Shown in pieces: positions 14,142 to 29,282 of a DNA stretch of 64,000 nt. The translations under genes were made by a program, and so were the position numbers. Below the pieces are notes generated by a model. The model ran no database searches. It saw only the letters and a list, made by a program, of their open reading frames with translations, and had not been told where the DNA came from. Each line of letters begins with the position of its first letter. Position 1 is the stretch's first letter. Source of the stretch: Siphonodentalium dalli (taxonomy: Eukaryota > Mollusca > Scaphopoda > Gadilida > Siphonodentaliidae); contig CP136064.1 in the NCBI GenBank assembly GCA_032622095.1, positions 133,865,129 to 133,929,128 of the forward strand, in the 5' to 3' direction.

Positions 14142-16158
14142 TTAGCAATAATACAGCATGTAGCAGCACCAAAATGGCTCTATATGGTCATCAGTGCAGC
14201 ATTTTATTGGTGATCCCATTTTATTGACCATAATCAAGATGAAAACAACTTTTTTCGTCAATGGGACGGAAGCGAAATTGCAGAACGAAAATGTAAACAA
14301 ACACCAAATCACCCCATGCATTCACATTTCCCCGTCCCGCGGCGATATTTTTACATAAAATGTTAGATTAATATCTTCTCGACATCATTGTAACATTTTA
14401 ATGACCATAATCAAGATGAAAACATGTTTTTTTTCGCTGATGGGACGGAAGCGAAATTGCAGAACGGGATGGGACGGTATTAGATAGGATGGGACGGTAT
14501 TAGAAAACGCAGAACAGCTAAGATAGACCCCTAAACTTGCTGTTTAGCAATAATACAGCATGTAGCAGCACCAAAATGGCTCTATATGGTCATCAGTGCA
14601 GCATTGTATTGGTGATCCCATTTTATTGACCATAATCAAGATGAAAACATGTTTTTTTTCGCTGATGGGACGGAAGCGAAATTGCAGAACGAAAATGTAA
14701 ACAAACACCAAATCACCCCATGCATTCACATTTCCCCGTCCCGCGGCGATATTTGTACATAAAATGTTAGATTAACATCTTCTCGACATCATTGTAACAT
14801 TTTATTGACCATAATCAAGATGAAAACATGTTTTTTTTCGCTGATGGGACGGAAGCGAAATTGCAGAATGGGATGGGACGGTATTAGATAGGATGGGACG
14901 GTATTAGAAAACACAGAACAGCTAAGATAGACCCCTAAACTTGCTGTTTAGCAATAATACAGCATGTAGCAGCACCAAAATGGCTCTATATGGTCATCAG
15001 TGCAGCATTTTATTGGTGATCCCATTTTATTGACCATAATCAAGATGAAAACATGTTTTTTTTCGCTGATGGGACGGAAGCGAAATTGCAGAACGAAAAT
15101 GTAAACAAACACCAAATCACCCCATGCATTCACATTTCCCCGTCCCGCGGCGATATTTTTACATAAAATGTTAGATTAATATCTTCTCGACATTATTGTA
15201 ACATTTTATTGACCATAATCAAGATGAAAACATGTTTTTTTTCGCTGATGGGACGGAAGCGAAATTGCAGAACGGGATGGGACGGTATTAGATAGGATGG
15301 GACGGTATTAGAAAACGCAGAACAGCTAAGATAGACCCCTAAACTTGCTGTTTAGCAATAATACAGCATGTAGCAGCACCAAAATGGCTCTATATGGTCA
15401 TCAGTGCAGCATTTTATTGGTGATCCCATTTTATTGACCATAATCAAGATGAAAACATGTTTTTTTTCGCTGATGGGACGGAAGCGAAATTGCAGAACGA
15501 AAATGTAAACAAACACCAAATCACCCCATGCATTCACATTTCCCCGTCCCGCGGCGATATTTTTACATAAAATGTTAGATTAATATCTTCTCGACATCAT
15601 TGTAACATTTTATTGACCATAATCAAGATGAAAACATGATTTTTTTCGCTGATGGGACGGAAGCGAAATTGCAGAACGGGATGGGACGGTATTAGATAGG
15701 ATGGGACGGTATTAGAAAACGCAGAACAGCTAAGATAGACCCCTAAACTTGCTGTTTAGCAATAATACAGCATGTAGCAGCACCAAAATGGCTCTATATG
15801 GTCATCAGTGCAGCATTTTATTGGTGATCCCATTTTATTGACCATAATCAAGATGAAAACAACTTTTTTCGTCAATGGGACGGAAGCGAAATTGCAGAAC
15901 GAAAATGTAAACAAACACCAAATCACCCCATGCATTCACATTTCCCCGTCCCGCGGCGATATTTTTACATAAAATGTTAGATTAATATCTTCTCGACATC
16001 ATTGTAACATTTTATTGACCATAATCAAGATGAAAACATGTTTTTTTTTCGCTGATGGGACGGAAGCGAAATTGCAGAACGGGATGGGACGGTATTAGAT
16101 AGGATGGGACGGTATTAGAAAACGCAGAACAGCTAAGATAGACCCCTAAACTTGCTGT

Positions 16159-17366
16159 TTAGCAATAATACAGCATGTAGCAGCACCAAAATGGCTCTAT
16201 ATGGTCATCAGTGCAGCATTTTATTGGTGATCCCATTTTATTGACCATAATCAAGATGAAAACATGTTTTTTTTCGCTGATGGGACGGAAGCGAAATTGC
16301 AGAACGAAAATGTAAACAAGCACCAAATCACCCCATGCATTCACATTTACCCGTCCCGCGGCGATATTTTTACATAAAATGTTAGATTAATATCTTCTCG
16401 ACATCATTGTAACATTTTATTGACCATAATCAAGATGAAAACATGATTTTTTTCGCTGATGGGACGGAAGCGAAATTGCAGAACGGGATGGGACGGTATT
16501 AGATAGGATGGGACGGTATTAGAAAACGCAGAACAGCTAAGATAGACCCCTAAACTTGCTGTTTAGCAATAATACAGCATGTAGCAGCACCAAAATGGCT
16601 CTATATGGTCATCAGTGCAGCATTTTATTGGTGATCCCATTTTATTGACCATAATCAAGATGAAAACAACTTTTTTCGTCAATGGGACGGAAGCGAAATT
16701 GCAGAACGAAAATGTAAACAAACACCAAATCACCCCATGCATTCACATTTCCCCGTCCCGCGGCGATATTTGTACATAAAATGTTAGATTAACATCTTCT
16801 CGACATCATTGTAACATTTTATTGACCATAATCAAGATGTAAACATGTTTTTTTTCGCTGATGGAACGGAAGCGAAATTGCAGAACGGGATGGGACGGTA
16901 TTAGATAGGATGGGACGGTATTAGAAAACGCAGAACAGCTAAGATAGACCCCTAAACTTGCTGTTTAGCAATAATACAGCATGTAGCAGCACCAAAATGG
17001 CTCTATATGGTCATCAGTGCAGCATTTTATTGGTGATCCCATTTTATTGACCATAATCAAGATGAAAACAACTTTTTTCGTCAATGGGACGGAAGCGAAA
17101 TTGCAGAACGAAAATGTAAACAAACACCAAATCACCCCATGCATTCACATCTCCCCGTCCCGCGGCGATATTTTTACATAAAATGTTAGATTAATATCTT
17201 CTCGACATCATTGTAACATTTTAATGACCATAATCAAGATGAAAACATGTTTTTTTTCGCTGATGGGACGGAAGCGAAATTGCAGAACGGGATGGGACGG
17301 TATTAGATAGGATGGGACGGTATTAGAAAACGCAGAACAGCTAAGATAGACCCCTAAACTTGCTGT
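16159..17366 (+). repeat. 1,208-bp three-monomer unit (A1-B-B), copy 1
   Basis: It shares four private variants with the next 1,208 bp: CACATTTACCCG (16,346 region), CAAGATGTAAACATG (16,838), GATGGAACGG (16,861) and CACATCTCCCCG (17,150). It was duplicated in tandem as a unit. Confidence 0.92.
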
Positions 17367-18574
17367 TTAGCAATAATACAGCATGTAGCAGCACCAAAAT
17401 GGCTCTATATGGTCATCAGTGCAGCATTTTATTGGTGATCCCATTTTATTGACCATAATCAAGATGAAAACATGTTTTTTTTCGCTGATGGGACGGAAGC
17501 GAAATTGCAGAACGAAAATGTAAACAAGCACCAAATCACCCCATGCATTCACATTTACCCGTCCCGCGGCGATATTTTTACATAAAATGTTAGATTAATA
17601 TCTTCTCGACATCATTGTAACATTTTATTGACCATAATCAAGATGAAAACATGATTTTTTTCGCTGATGGGACGGAAGCGAAATTGCAGAACGGGATGGG
17701 ACGGTATTAGATAGGATGGGACGGTATTAGAAAACGCAGAACAGCTAAGATAGACCCCTAAACTTGCTGTTTAGCAATAATACAGCATGTAGCAGCACCA
17801 AAATGGCTCTATATGGTCATCAGTGCAGCATTTTATTGGTGATCCCATTTTATTGACCATAATCAAGATGAAAACAACTTTTTTCGTCAATGGGACGGAA
17901 GCGAAATTGCAGAACGAAAATGTAAACAAACACCAAATCACCCCATGCATTCACATTTCCCCGTCCCGCGGCGATATTTGTACATAAAATGTTAGATTAA
18001 CATCTTCTCGACATCATTGTAACATTTTATTGACCATAATCAAGATGTAAACATGTTTTTTTTCGCTGATGGAACGGAAGCGAAATTGCAGAACGGGATG
18101 GGACGGTATTAGATAGGATGGGACGGTATTAGAAAACGCAGAACAGCTAAGATAGACCCCTAAACTTGCTGTTTAGCAATAATACAGCATGTAGCAGCAC
18201 CAAAATGGCTCTATATGGTCATCAGTGCAGCATTTTATTGGTGATCCCATTTTATTGACCATAATCAAGATGAAAACAACTTTTTTCGTCAATGGGACGG
18301 AAGCGAAATTGCAGAACGAAAATGTAAACAAACACCAAATCACCCCATGCATTCACATCTCCCCGTCCCGCGGCGATATTTTTACATAAAATGTTAGATT
18401 AATATCTTCTCGACATCATTGTAACATTTTAATGACCATAATCAAGATGAAAACATGTTTTTTTTCGCTGATGGGACGGAAGCGAAATTGCAGAACGGGA
18501 TGGGACGGTATTAGATAGGATGGGACGGTATTAGAAAACGCAGAACAGCTAAGATAGACCCCTAAACTTGCTGT
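17367..18574 (+). repeat. 1,208-bp three-monomer unit (A1-B-B), copy 2
   Basis: Carries the same four private variants as the preceding unit, at 17,554, 18,046, 18,069 and 18,358, so it is a recent tandem duplicate of it. Confidence 0.92.
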
Positions 18575-20592
18575 TTAGCAATAATACAGCATGTAGCAGC
18601 ACCAAAATGGCTCTATATGGTCATCAGTGCAGCATTGTATTGGTGATCCCATTTTATTGACCATAATCAAGATGAAAACATGTTTTTTTTCGCTGATGGG
18701 ACGGAAGCGAAATTGCAGAACGAAAATGTAAACAAACACCAAATCACCCCATGCATTCACATTTCCCCGTCCCGCGGCGATATTTGTACATAAAATGTTA
18801 GATTAACATCTTCTCGACATCATTGTAACATTTTATTGACCATAATCAAGATGAAAACATGTTTTTTTTCGCTGATGGGACGGAAGCGAAATTGCAGAAT
18901 GGGATGGGACGGTATTAGATAGGATGGGACGGTATTAGAAAACACAGAACAGCTAAGATAGACCCCTAAACTTGCTGTTTAGCAATAATACAGCATGTAG
19001 CAGCACCAAAATGGCTCTATATGGTCATCAGTGCAGCATTTTATTGGTGATCCCATTTTATTGACCATAATCAAGATGAAAACATGTTTTTTTTCGCTGA
19101 TGGGACGGAAGCGAAATTGCAGAACGAAAATGTAAACAAACACCAAATCACCCCATGCATTCACATTTCCCCGTCCCGCGGCGATATTTTTACATAAAAT
19201 GTTAGATTAATATCTTCTCGACATCATTGTAACATTTTATTGACCATAATCAAGATGAAAACATGTTTTTTTTCGCTGATGGGACGGAAGCGAAATTGCA
19301 GAACGGGATGGGACGGTATTAGATAGGATGGGACGGTATTAGAAAACGCAGAACAGCTAAGATAGACCCCTAAACTTGCTGTTTAGCAATAATACAGCAT
19401 GTAGCAGCACCAAAATGGCTCTATATGGTCATCAGTGCAGCATTTTATTGGTGATCCCATTTTATTGACCATAATCAAGATGAAAACATGTTTTTTTTCG
19501 CTGATGGGACGGAAGCGAAATTGCAGAACGAAAATGTAAACAAACACCAAATCACCCCATGCATTCACATTTCCCCGTCCCGCGGCGATATTTTTACATA
19601 AAATGTTAGATTAATATCTTCTCGACATCATTGTAACATTTTATTGACCATAATCAAGATGAAAACATGATTTTTTTCGCTGATGGGACGGAAGCGAAAT
19701 TGCAGAACGGGATGGGACGGTATTAGATAGGATGGGACGGTATTAGAAAACGCAGAACAGCTAAGATAGACCCCTAAACTTGCTGTTTAGCAATAATACA
19801 GCATGTAGCAGCACCAAAATGGCTCTATATGGTCATCAGTGCAGCATTTTATTGGTGATCCCATTTTATTGACCATAATCAAGATGAAAACAACTTTTTT
19901 CGTCAATGGGACGGAAGCGAAATTGCAGAACGAAAATGTGAACAAACACCAAATCACCCCATGCATTCACATTTCCCCGTCCCGCGGCGATATTTTTACA
20001 TAAAATGTTAGATTAATATCTTCTCGACATCATTGTAACATTTTATTGACCATAATCAAGATGAAAACATGTTTTTTTTCGCTGATGGGACGGAAGCGAA
20101 ATTGCAGAACGGGATGGGACGGTATTAGATAGGATGGGACGGTATTAGAAAACGCAGAACAGCTAAGATAGACCCCTAAACTTGCTGTTTAGCAATAATA
20201 CAGCATGTAGCAGCACCAAAATGGCTCTATATGGTCATCAGTGCAGCATTTTATTGGTGATCCCATTTTATTGACCATAATCAAGATGAAAACATGTTTT
20301 TTTTCGCTGATGGGACGGAAGCGAAATTGCAGAACGAAAATGTAAACAAGCACCAAATCACCCCATGCATTCACATTTCCCCGTCCCGCGGCGATATTTT
20401 TACATAAAATGTTAGATTAATATCTTCTCGACATCATTGTAACATTTTATTGACCATAATCAAGATGAAAACATGATTTTTTTCGCTGATGGGACGGAAG
20501 CGAAATTGCAGAACGGGATGGGACGGTATTAGATAGGATGGGACGGTATTAGAAAACGCAGAACAGCTAAGATAGACCCCTAAACTTGCTGT

Positions 20593-20996
20593 TTAGCAAT
20601 AATACAGCATGTAGCAGCACCAAAATGGCTCTATATGGTCATCAGTGCAGCATTTTATTGGTGATCCCATTTTATTGACCATAATCAAGATGAAAACATG
20701 TTTTTTTTCGTCAATGGGACGGAAGCGAAATTGCAGAACGAAAATGTAAACAAACACCAAATCACCCCATGCATTCACATTTCCCCGTCCCGCGGCGATA
20801 TTTTTACATAAAATGTTAGATTAATATCTTCTCGACATCATTGTAACATTTTATTGACCATAATCAAGATGAAAACATGTTTTTTTTCGCTGATGGGACG
20901 GAAGCGAAATTGCAGAACGGGATGGGACGGTATTAGATAGGATGGGACGGTATTAGAAAACGCAGAACAGCTAAGATAGACCCCTAAACTTGCTGT
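20593..20996 (+). repeat. A/B recombinant satellite monomer
   Basis: This monomer has the type A stretch ACATG plus eight T, followed directly by the type B stretch CGTCAATGGG. No other monomer combines them. It looks like crossover or gene conversion between types within about 10 bp. Confidence 0.85.
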
Positions 20997-21802
20997 TTAG
21001 CAATAATACAGCATGTAGCAGCACCAAAATGGCTCTATATGGTCATCAGTGCAGCATTTTATTGGTGATCCCATTTTATTGACCATAATCAAGATGAAAA
21101 CATGTTTTTTTTCGCTGATGGGACGGAAGCGAAATTGCAGAACGAAAATGTAAACAAACACCAAATCACCCCATGCATTCACATTTCCCCGTCCCGCGGC
21201 GATATTTTTACATAAAATGTTAGATTAATATCTTCTCGACATCATTGTAACATTTTATTGACCATAATCAAGATGAAAACATGATTTTTTTCGCTGATGG
21301 GACGGAAGCGAAATTGCAGAACGGGATGGGACGGTATTAGATAGGATGGGACGGTATTAGAAAACGCAGAACAGCTAAGATAGACCCCTAAACTTGCTGT
21401 TTAGCAATAATACAGCATGTAGCAGCACCAAAATGGCTCTATATGGTCATCAGTGCAGCATTTTATTGGTGATCCCATTTTATTGACCATAATCAAGATG
21501 AAAACAACTTTTTTCGTCAATGGGACGGAAGCGAAATTGCAGAACGAAAATGTAAACAAACACCAAATCACCCCATGCATTCACATTTCCCCGTCCCGCG
21601 GCGATATTTTTACATAAAATGTTAGATTAATATCTTCTCGACATCATTGTAACATTTTATTGACCATAATCAAGATGAAAACATGTTTTTTTTCGCTGAT
21701 GGGACGGAAGCGAAATTGCAGAACGGGATGGGACGGTATTAGATAGGATGGGACGGTATTAGAAAACGCAGAACAGCTAAGATAGACCCCTAAACTTGCT
21801 GT

Positions 21803-24222
21803 TTAGCAATAATACAGCATGTAGCAGCACCAAAATGGCTCTATATGGTCATCAGTGCAGCATTTTATTGGTGATCCCATTTTATTGACCATAATCAAGA
21901 TGAAAACATGTTTTTTTTCGCTGATGGGACGGAAGCGAAATTGCAGAACGAAAATGTAAACAAGCACCAAATCACCCCATGCATTCACATTTCCCCGTCC
22001 CGCGGCGATATTTTTACATAAAATGTTAGATTAATATCTTCTCGACATCATTGTAACATTTTATTGACCATAATCAAGATGAAAACATGATTTTTTTCGC
22101 TGATGGGACGGAAGCGAAATTGCAGAACGGGATGGGACGGTATTAGATAGGATGGGACGGTATTAGAAAACGCAGAACAGCTAAGATAGACCCCTAAACT
22201 TGCTGTTTAGCAATAATACAGCATGTAGCAGCACCAAAATGGCTCTATATGGTCATCAGTGCAGCATTTTATTGGTGATCCCATTTTATTGACCATAATC
22301 AAGATGAAAACAACTTTTTTCGTCAATGGGACGGAAGCGAAATTGCAGAACGAAAATGTAAACAAACACCAAATCACCCCATGCATTCACATTTCCCCGT
22401 CCCGCGGCGATATTTGTACATAAAATGTTAGATTAACATCTTCTCGACATCATTGTAACATTTTATTGACCATAATCAAGATGAAAACATGTTTTTTTTT
22501 TCGCTGATGGGACGGAAGCGAAATTGCAGAACGGGATGGGACGGTATTAGATAGGATGGGACGGTATTAGAAAACGCAGAACAGCTAAGATAGACCCCTA
22601 AACTTGCTGTTTAGCAATAATACAGCATGTAGCAGCACCAAAATGGCTCTATATGGTCATCAGTGCAGCATTTTATTGGTGATCCCATTTTATTGACCAT
22701 AATCAAGATGAAAACAACTTTTTTCGTCAATGGGACGGAAGCGAAATTGCAGAACGAAAATGTAAACAAACACCAAATCACCCCATGCATTCACATTTCC
22801 TCGTCCCGCGGCGATATTTTTACATAAAATGTTAGATTAATATCTTCTCGACATCATTGTAACATTTTAATGACCATAATCAAGATGAAAACATGTTTTC
22901 TTTCGCTGATGGGACGGAAGCGAAATTGCAGAACGGGATGGGACGGTATTAGATAGGATGGGACGGTATTAGAAAACGCAGAACAGCTAAGATAGACCCC
23001 TAAACTTGCTGTTTAGCAATAATACAGCATGTAGCAGCACCAAAATGGCTCTATATGGTCATCAGTGCAGCATTGTATTGGTGATCCCATTTTATTGACC
23101 ATAATCAAGATGAAAACATGTTTTTTTTCGCTGATGGGACGGAAGCGAAATTGCAGAACGAAAATGTAAACAAACACCAAATCACCCCATGCATTCACAT
23201 TTCCCCGTCCCGCGGCGATATTTGTACATAAAATGTTAGATTAACATCTTCTCGACATCATTGTAACATTTTATTGACCATAATCAAGATGAAAACATGA
23301 TTTTTTTCGCTGATGGGACGGAAGCGAAATTGCAGAATGGGATGGGACGGTATTAGATAGGATGGGACGGTATTAGAAAACACAGAACAGCTAAGATAGA
23401 CCCCTAAACTTGCTGTTTAGCAATAATACAGCATGTAGCAGCACCAAAATGGCTCTATATGGTCATCAGTGCAGCATTTTATTGGTGATCCCATTTTATT
23501 GACCATAATCAAGATGAAAACATGTTTTTTTTCGCTGTTGGGACGGAAGCGAAATTGCAGAACGAAAATGTAAACAAACACCAAATCACCCCATGCATTC
23601 ACATTTCCCCGTCCCGCGGCGATATTTTTACATAAAATGTTAGATTAATATCTTCTCGACATCATTGTAACATTTTATTGACCATAATCAAGATGAAAAC
23701 ATGATTTTTTTCGCTGATGGGACGGAAGCGAAATTGCAGAACGGGATGGGACGGTATTAGATAGGATGGGACGGTATTAGAAAACGCAGAACAGCTAAGA
23801 TAGACCCCTAAACTTGCTGTTTAGCAATAATACAGCATGTAGCAGCACCAAAATGGCTCTATATGGTCATCAGTGCAGCATTTTATTGGTGATCCCATTT
23901 TATTGACCATAATCAAGATGAAAACAACTTTTTTCGTCAATGGGACGGAAGCGAAATTGCAGAACGAAAATGTAAACAAACACCAAATCACCCCATGCAT
24001 TCACATTTCCCCGTCCCGCGGCGATATTTTTACATAAAATGTTAGATTAATATCTTCTCGACATCATTGTAACATTTTATTGACCATAATCAAGATGAAA
24101 ACATGTTTTTTTTCGCTGATGGGACGGAAGCGAAATTGCAGAACGGGATGGGACGGTATTAGATAGGATGGGACGGTATTAGAAAACGCAGAACAGCTAA
24201 GATAGACCCCTAAACTTGCTGT
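21803..24222 (+). repeat. 2,420-bp six-monomer unit, copy 1
   Basis: Order A1-B-B-C'-A-B. It shares CATTTCCTCGTCCC (22,801) and an extended T run (22,491-22,501) with the next six monomers. Confidence 0.85.
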
Positions 24223-26643
24223 TTAGCAATAATACAGCATGTAGCAGCACCAAAATGGCTCTATATGGTCATCAGTGCAGCATTTTATTGGTGATCCCAT
24301 TTTATTGACCATAATCAAGATGAAAACATGTTTTTTTTCGCTGATGGGACGGAAGCGAAATTGCAGAACGAAAATGTAAACAAGCACCAAATCACCCCAT
24401 GCATTCACATTTCCCCGTCCCGCGGCGATATTTTTACATAAAATGTTAGATTAATATCTTCTCGACATCATTGTAACATTTTATTGACCATAATCAAGAT
24501 GAAAACATGATTTTTTTCGCTGATGGGACGGAAGCGAAATTGCAGAACGGGATGGGACGGTATTAGATAGGATGGGACGGTATTAGAAAACGCAGAACAG
24601 CTAAGATAGACCCCTAAACTTGCTGTTTAGCAATAATACAGCATGTAGCAGCACCAAAAATGGCTCTATATGGTCATCAGTGCAGCATTTTATTGGTGAT
24701 CCCATTTTATTGACCATAATCAAGATGAAAACAACTTTTTTCGTCAATGGGACGGAAGCGAAATTGCAGAACGAAAATGTAAACAAACACCAAATCACCC
24801 CATGCATTCACATTTCCCCGTCCCGCGGCGATATTTGTACATAAAATGTTAGATTAACATCTTCTCGACATCATTGTAACATTTTATTGACCATAATCAA
24901 GATGAAAACATGTTTTTTTTTCGCTGATGGGACGGAAGCGAAATTGCAGAACGGGATGGGACGGTATTAGATAGGATGGGACGGTATTAGAAAACGCAGA
25001 ACAGCTAAGATAGACCCCTAAACTTGCTGTTTAGCAATAATACAGCATGTAGCAGCACCAAAATGGCTCTATATGGTCATCAGTGCAGCATTTTATTGGT
25101 GATCCCATTTTATTGACCATAATCAAGATGAAAACAACTTTTTTCGTCAATGGGACGGAAGCGAAATTGCAGAACGAAAATGTAAACAAACACCAAATCA
25201 CCCCATGCATTCACATTTCCTCGTCCCGCGGCGATATTTTTACATAAAATGTTAGATTAATATCTTCTCGACATCATTGTAACATTTTAATGACCATAAT
25301 CAAGATGAAAACATGTTTTTTTTCGCTGATGGGACGGAAGCGAAATTGCAGAACGGGATGGGACGGTATTAGATAGGATGGGACGGTATTAGAAAACGCA
25401 GAACAGCTAAGATAGACCCCTAAACTTGCTGTTTAGCAATAATACAGCATGTAGCAGCACCAAAATGGCTCTATATGGTCATCAGTGCAGCATTGTATTG
25501 GTGATCCCATTTTATTGACCATAATCAAGATGAAAACATGTTTTTTTTCGCTGATGGGACGGAAGCGAAATTGCAGAACGAAAATGTAAACAAACACCAA
25601 ATCACCCCATGCATTCACATTTCCCCGTCCCGCGGCGATATTTGTACATAAAATGTTAGATTAACATCTTCTCGACATCATTGTAACATTTTATTGACCA
25701 TAATCAAGATGAAAACATGTTTTTTTTCGCTGATGGGACGGAAGCGAAATTGCAGAATGGGATGGGACGGTATTAGATAGGATGGGACGGTATTAGAAAA
25801 CACAGAACAGCTAAGATAGACCCCTAAATTTGCTGTTTAGCAATAATACAGCATGTAGCAGCACCAAAATGGCTCTATATGGTCATCAGTGCAGCATTTT
25901 ATTGGTGATCCCATTTTATTGACCATAATCAAGATGAAAACATGTTTTTTTTCGCTGATGGGACGGAAGCGAAATTGCAGAACGAAAATGTAAACAAACA
26001 CCAAATCACCCCATGCATTCACATTTCCCCGTCCCGCGGCGATATTTTTACATAAAATGTTAGATTAATATCTTCTCGACATCATTGTAACATTTTATTG
26101 ACCATAATCAAGATGAAAACATGTTTTTTTTCGCTGATGGGACGGAAGCGAAATTGCAGAACGGGATGGGACGGTATTAGATAGGATGGGACGGTATTAG
26201 AAAACGCAGAACAGCTAAGATAGACCCCTAAACTTGCTGTTTAGCAATAATACAGCATGTAGCAGCACCAAAATGGCTCTATATGGTCATCAGTGCAGCA
26301 TTTTATTGGTGATCCCATTTTATTGACCATAATCAAGATGAAAACATGTTTTTTTTCGCTGATGGGACGGAAGCGAAATTGCAGAACGAAAATGTAAACA
26401 AACACCAAATCACCCCATGCATTCACATTTCCCCGTCCCGCGGCGATATTTTTACATAAAATGTTAGATTAATATCTTCTCGACATCATTGTAACATTTT
26501 ATTGACCATAATCAAGATGAAAACATGATTTTTTTCGCTGATGGGACGGAAGCGAAATTGCAGAACGGGATGGGACGGTATTAGATAGGATGGGACGGTA
26601 TTAGAAAACGCAGAACAGCTAAGATAGACCCCTAAACTTGCTG
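24223..26643 (+). repeat. 2,421-bp six-monomer unit, copy 2
   Basis: Tandem duplicate of the preceding block through A1-B-B-C'. It carries the same CATTTCCTCGTCCC (25,221) and an extended T run (24,911). An extra A near 24,657 is private to this copy. Confidence 0.82.
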
Positions 26644-29282
26644 TTTAGCAATAATACAGCATGTAGCAGCACCAAAATGGCTCTATATGGTCATCAGTGC
26701 AGCATTTTATTGGTGATCCCATTTTATTGACCATAATCAAGATGAAAACAACTTTTTTCGTCAATGGGACGGAAGCGAAATTGCAGAACGAAAATGTAAA
26801 CAAACACCAAATCACCCCATGCATTCACATTTCCCCGTCCCGCGGCGATATTTTTACATAAAATGTTAGATTAATATCTTCTCGACATCATTGTAACATT
26901 TTATTGACCATAATCAAGATGAAAACATGTTTTTTTTCGCTGATGGGACGGAAGCGAAATTGCAGAACGGGATGGGACGGTATTAGATAGGATGGGACGG
27001 TATTAGAAAACGCAGAACAGCTAAGATAGACCCCTAAACTTGCTGTTTAGCAATAATACAGCATGTAGCAGCACCAAAATGGCTCTATATGGTCATCAGT
27101 GCAGCATTTTATTGGTGATCCCATTTTATTGACCATAATCAAGATGAAAACATGTTTTTTTTCGCTGATGGGACGGAAGCGAAATTGCAGAACGAAAATG
27201 TAAACAAGCACCAAATCACCCCATGCATTCACATTTCCCCGTCCCGCGGCGATATTTTTACATAAAATGTTAGATTAATATCTTCTCGACATCATTGTAA
27301 CATTTTATTGACCATAATCAAGATGAAAACATGATTTTTTTCGCTGATGGGACGGAAGCGAAATTGCAGAACGGGATGGGACGGTATTAGATAGGATGGG
27401 ACGGTATTAGAAAACGCAGAACAGCTAAGATAGACCCCTAAACTTGCTGTTTAGCAATAATACAGCATGTAGCAGCACCAAAATGGCTCTATATGGTCAT
27501 CAGTGCAGCATTTTATTGGTGATCCCATTTTATTGACCATAATCAAGATGAAAACAACTTTTTTCGTCAATGGGACGGAAGCGAAATTGCAGAACGAAAA
27601 TGTAAACAAACACCAAATCACCCCATGCATTCACATTTCCCCGTCCCGCGGCGATATTTTTACATAAAATGTTAGATTAATATCTTCTCGACATCATTGT
27701 AACATTTTATTGACCATAATCAAGATGAAAACATGTTTTTTTTCGCTGATGGGACGGAAGCGAAATTGCAGAACGGGATGGGACGGTATTAGATAGGATG
27801 GGACGGTATTAGAAAACGCAGAACAGCTAAGATAGACCCCTAAACTTGCTGTTTAGCAATAATACAGCATGTAGCAGCACCAAAATGGCTCTATATGGTC
27901 ATCAGTGCAGCATTTTATTGGTGATCCCATTTTATTGACCATAATCAAGATGAAAACATGTTTTTTTTCGCTGATGGGACGGAAGCGAAATTGCAGAACG
28001 AAAATGTAAACAAACACCAAATCACCCCATGCATTCACATTTCCCCGTCCCGCGGCGATATTTTTACATAAAATGTTAGATTAATATCTTCTCGACATCA
28101 TTGTAACATTTTATTGACCATAATCAAGATGAAAACATGATTTTTTTCGCTGATGGGACGGAAGCGAAATTGCAGAACGGGATGGGACGGTATTAGATAG
28201 GATGGGACGGTATTAGAAAACGCAGAACAGCTAAGATAGACCCCTAAACTTGCTGTTTAGCAATAATACAGCATGTAGCAGCACCAAAATGGCTCTATAT
28301 GGTCATCAGTGCAGCATTTTATTGGTGATCCCATTTTATTGACCATAATCAAGATGAAAACAACTTTTTTCGTCAATGGGACGGAAGCGAAATTGCAGAA
28401 CGAAAATGTAAACAAACACCAAATCACCCCATGCATTCACATTTCCCCGTCCCGCGGCGATATTTTTACATAAAATGTTAGATTAATATCTTCTCGACAT
28501 CATTGTAACATTTTATTGACCATAATCAAGATGAAAACATGTTTTTTTTCGCTGATGGGACGGAAGCGAAATTGCAGAACGGGATGGGACGGTATTAGAT
28601 AGGATGGGACGGTATTAGAAAACGCAGAACAGCTAAGATAGACCCCTAAACTTGCTGTTTAGCAATAATACAGCATGTAGCAGCACCAAAATGGCTCTAT
28701 ATGGTCATCAGTGCAGCATTTTATTGGTGATCCCATTTTATTGACCATAATCAAGATGAAAACATGTTTTTTTTCGCTGATGGGACGGAAGCGAAATTGC
28801 AGAACGAAAATGTAAACAAGCACCAAATCACCCCATGCATTCACATTTCCCCGTCCCGCGGCGATATTTTTACATAAAATGTTAGATTAATATCTTCTCG
28901 ACATCATTGTAACATTTTATTGACCATAATCAAGATGAAAACATGATTTTTTTCGCTGATGGGACGGAAGCGAAATTGCAGAACGGGATGGGACGGTATT
29001 AGATAGGATGGGACGGTATTAGAAAACGCAGAACAGCTAAGATAGACCCCTAAACTTGCTGTTTAGCAATAATACAGCATGTAGCAGCACCAAAATGGCT
29101 CTATATGGTCATCAGTGCAGCATTTTATTGGTGATCCCATTTTATTGACCATAATCAAGATGAAAACAACTTTTTTCGTCAATGGGACGGAAGCGAAATT
29201 GCAGAACGAAAATGTAAACAAACACCAAATCACCCCATGCATTCACATTTCCCCGTCCCGCGGCGATATTTTTACATAAAAT

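Larger units (their letters stand above)
1..29282 (+). repeat. ~404-bp higher-order satellite array
   Basis: About 73 head-to-tail monomers, cut by the window start. Reading from the TTTAGCAATAATACAGCATG landmark, starts fall at 199, 603, 1005, 1409, 1813, 2215, 2619 and so on. Type A is 404 bp and carries ACATG plus eight T before CGCTGATGGG. Type B is 402 bp and carries ACAACTTTTTTCGTCAATGG. Type C is 404 bp and reads GCATTGTATTGG instead of GCATTTTATTGG. Subtype A1 has AACAAGCACC and is always followed by a B. The monomer order is not random: C recurs at 2215, 5443, 7057, 9075, 12303, 14544, 18575, 23013 and 25433 and marks the start of higher-order units of 4 to 11 monomers. Divergence between copies is very low, with a handful of point variants per kb, so amplification is recent. 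No host gene is embedded. Confidence 0.97.

Noticed and set aside
1-29282. CENP-B box in the satellite
   Set aside because: TTCG-containing stretches were checked by eye against NTTCGNNNNANNCGGGN; the required A and CGGG spacing is not met.
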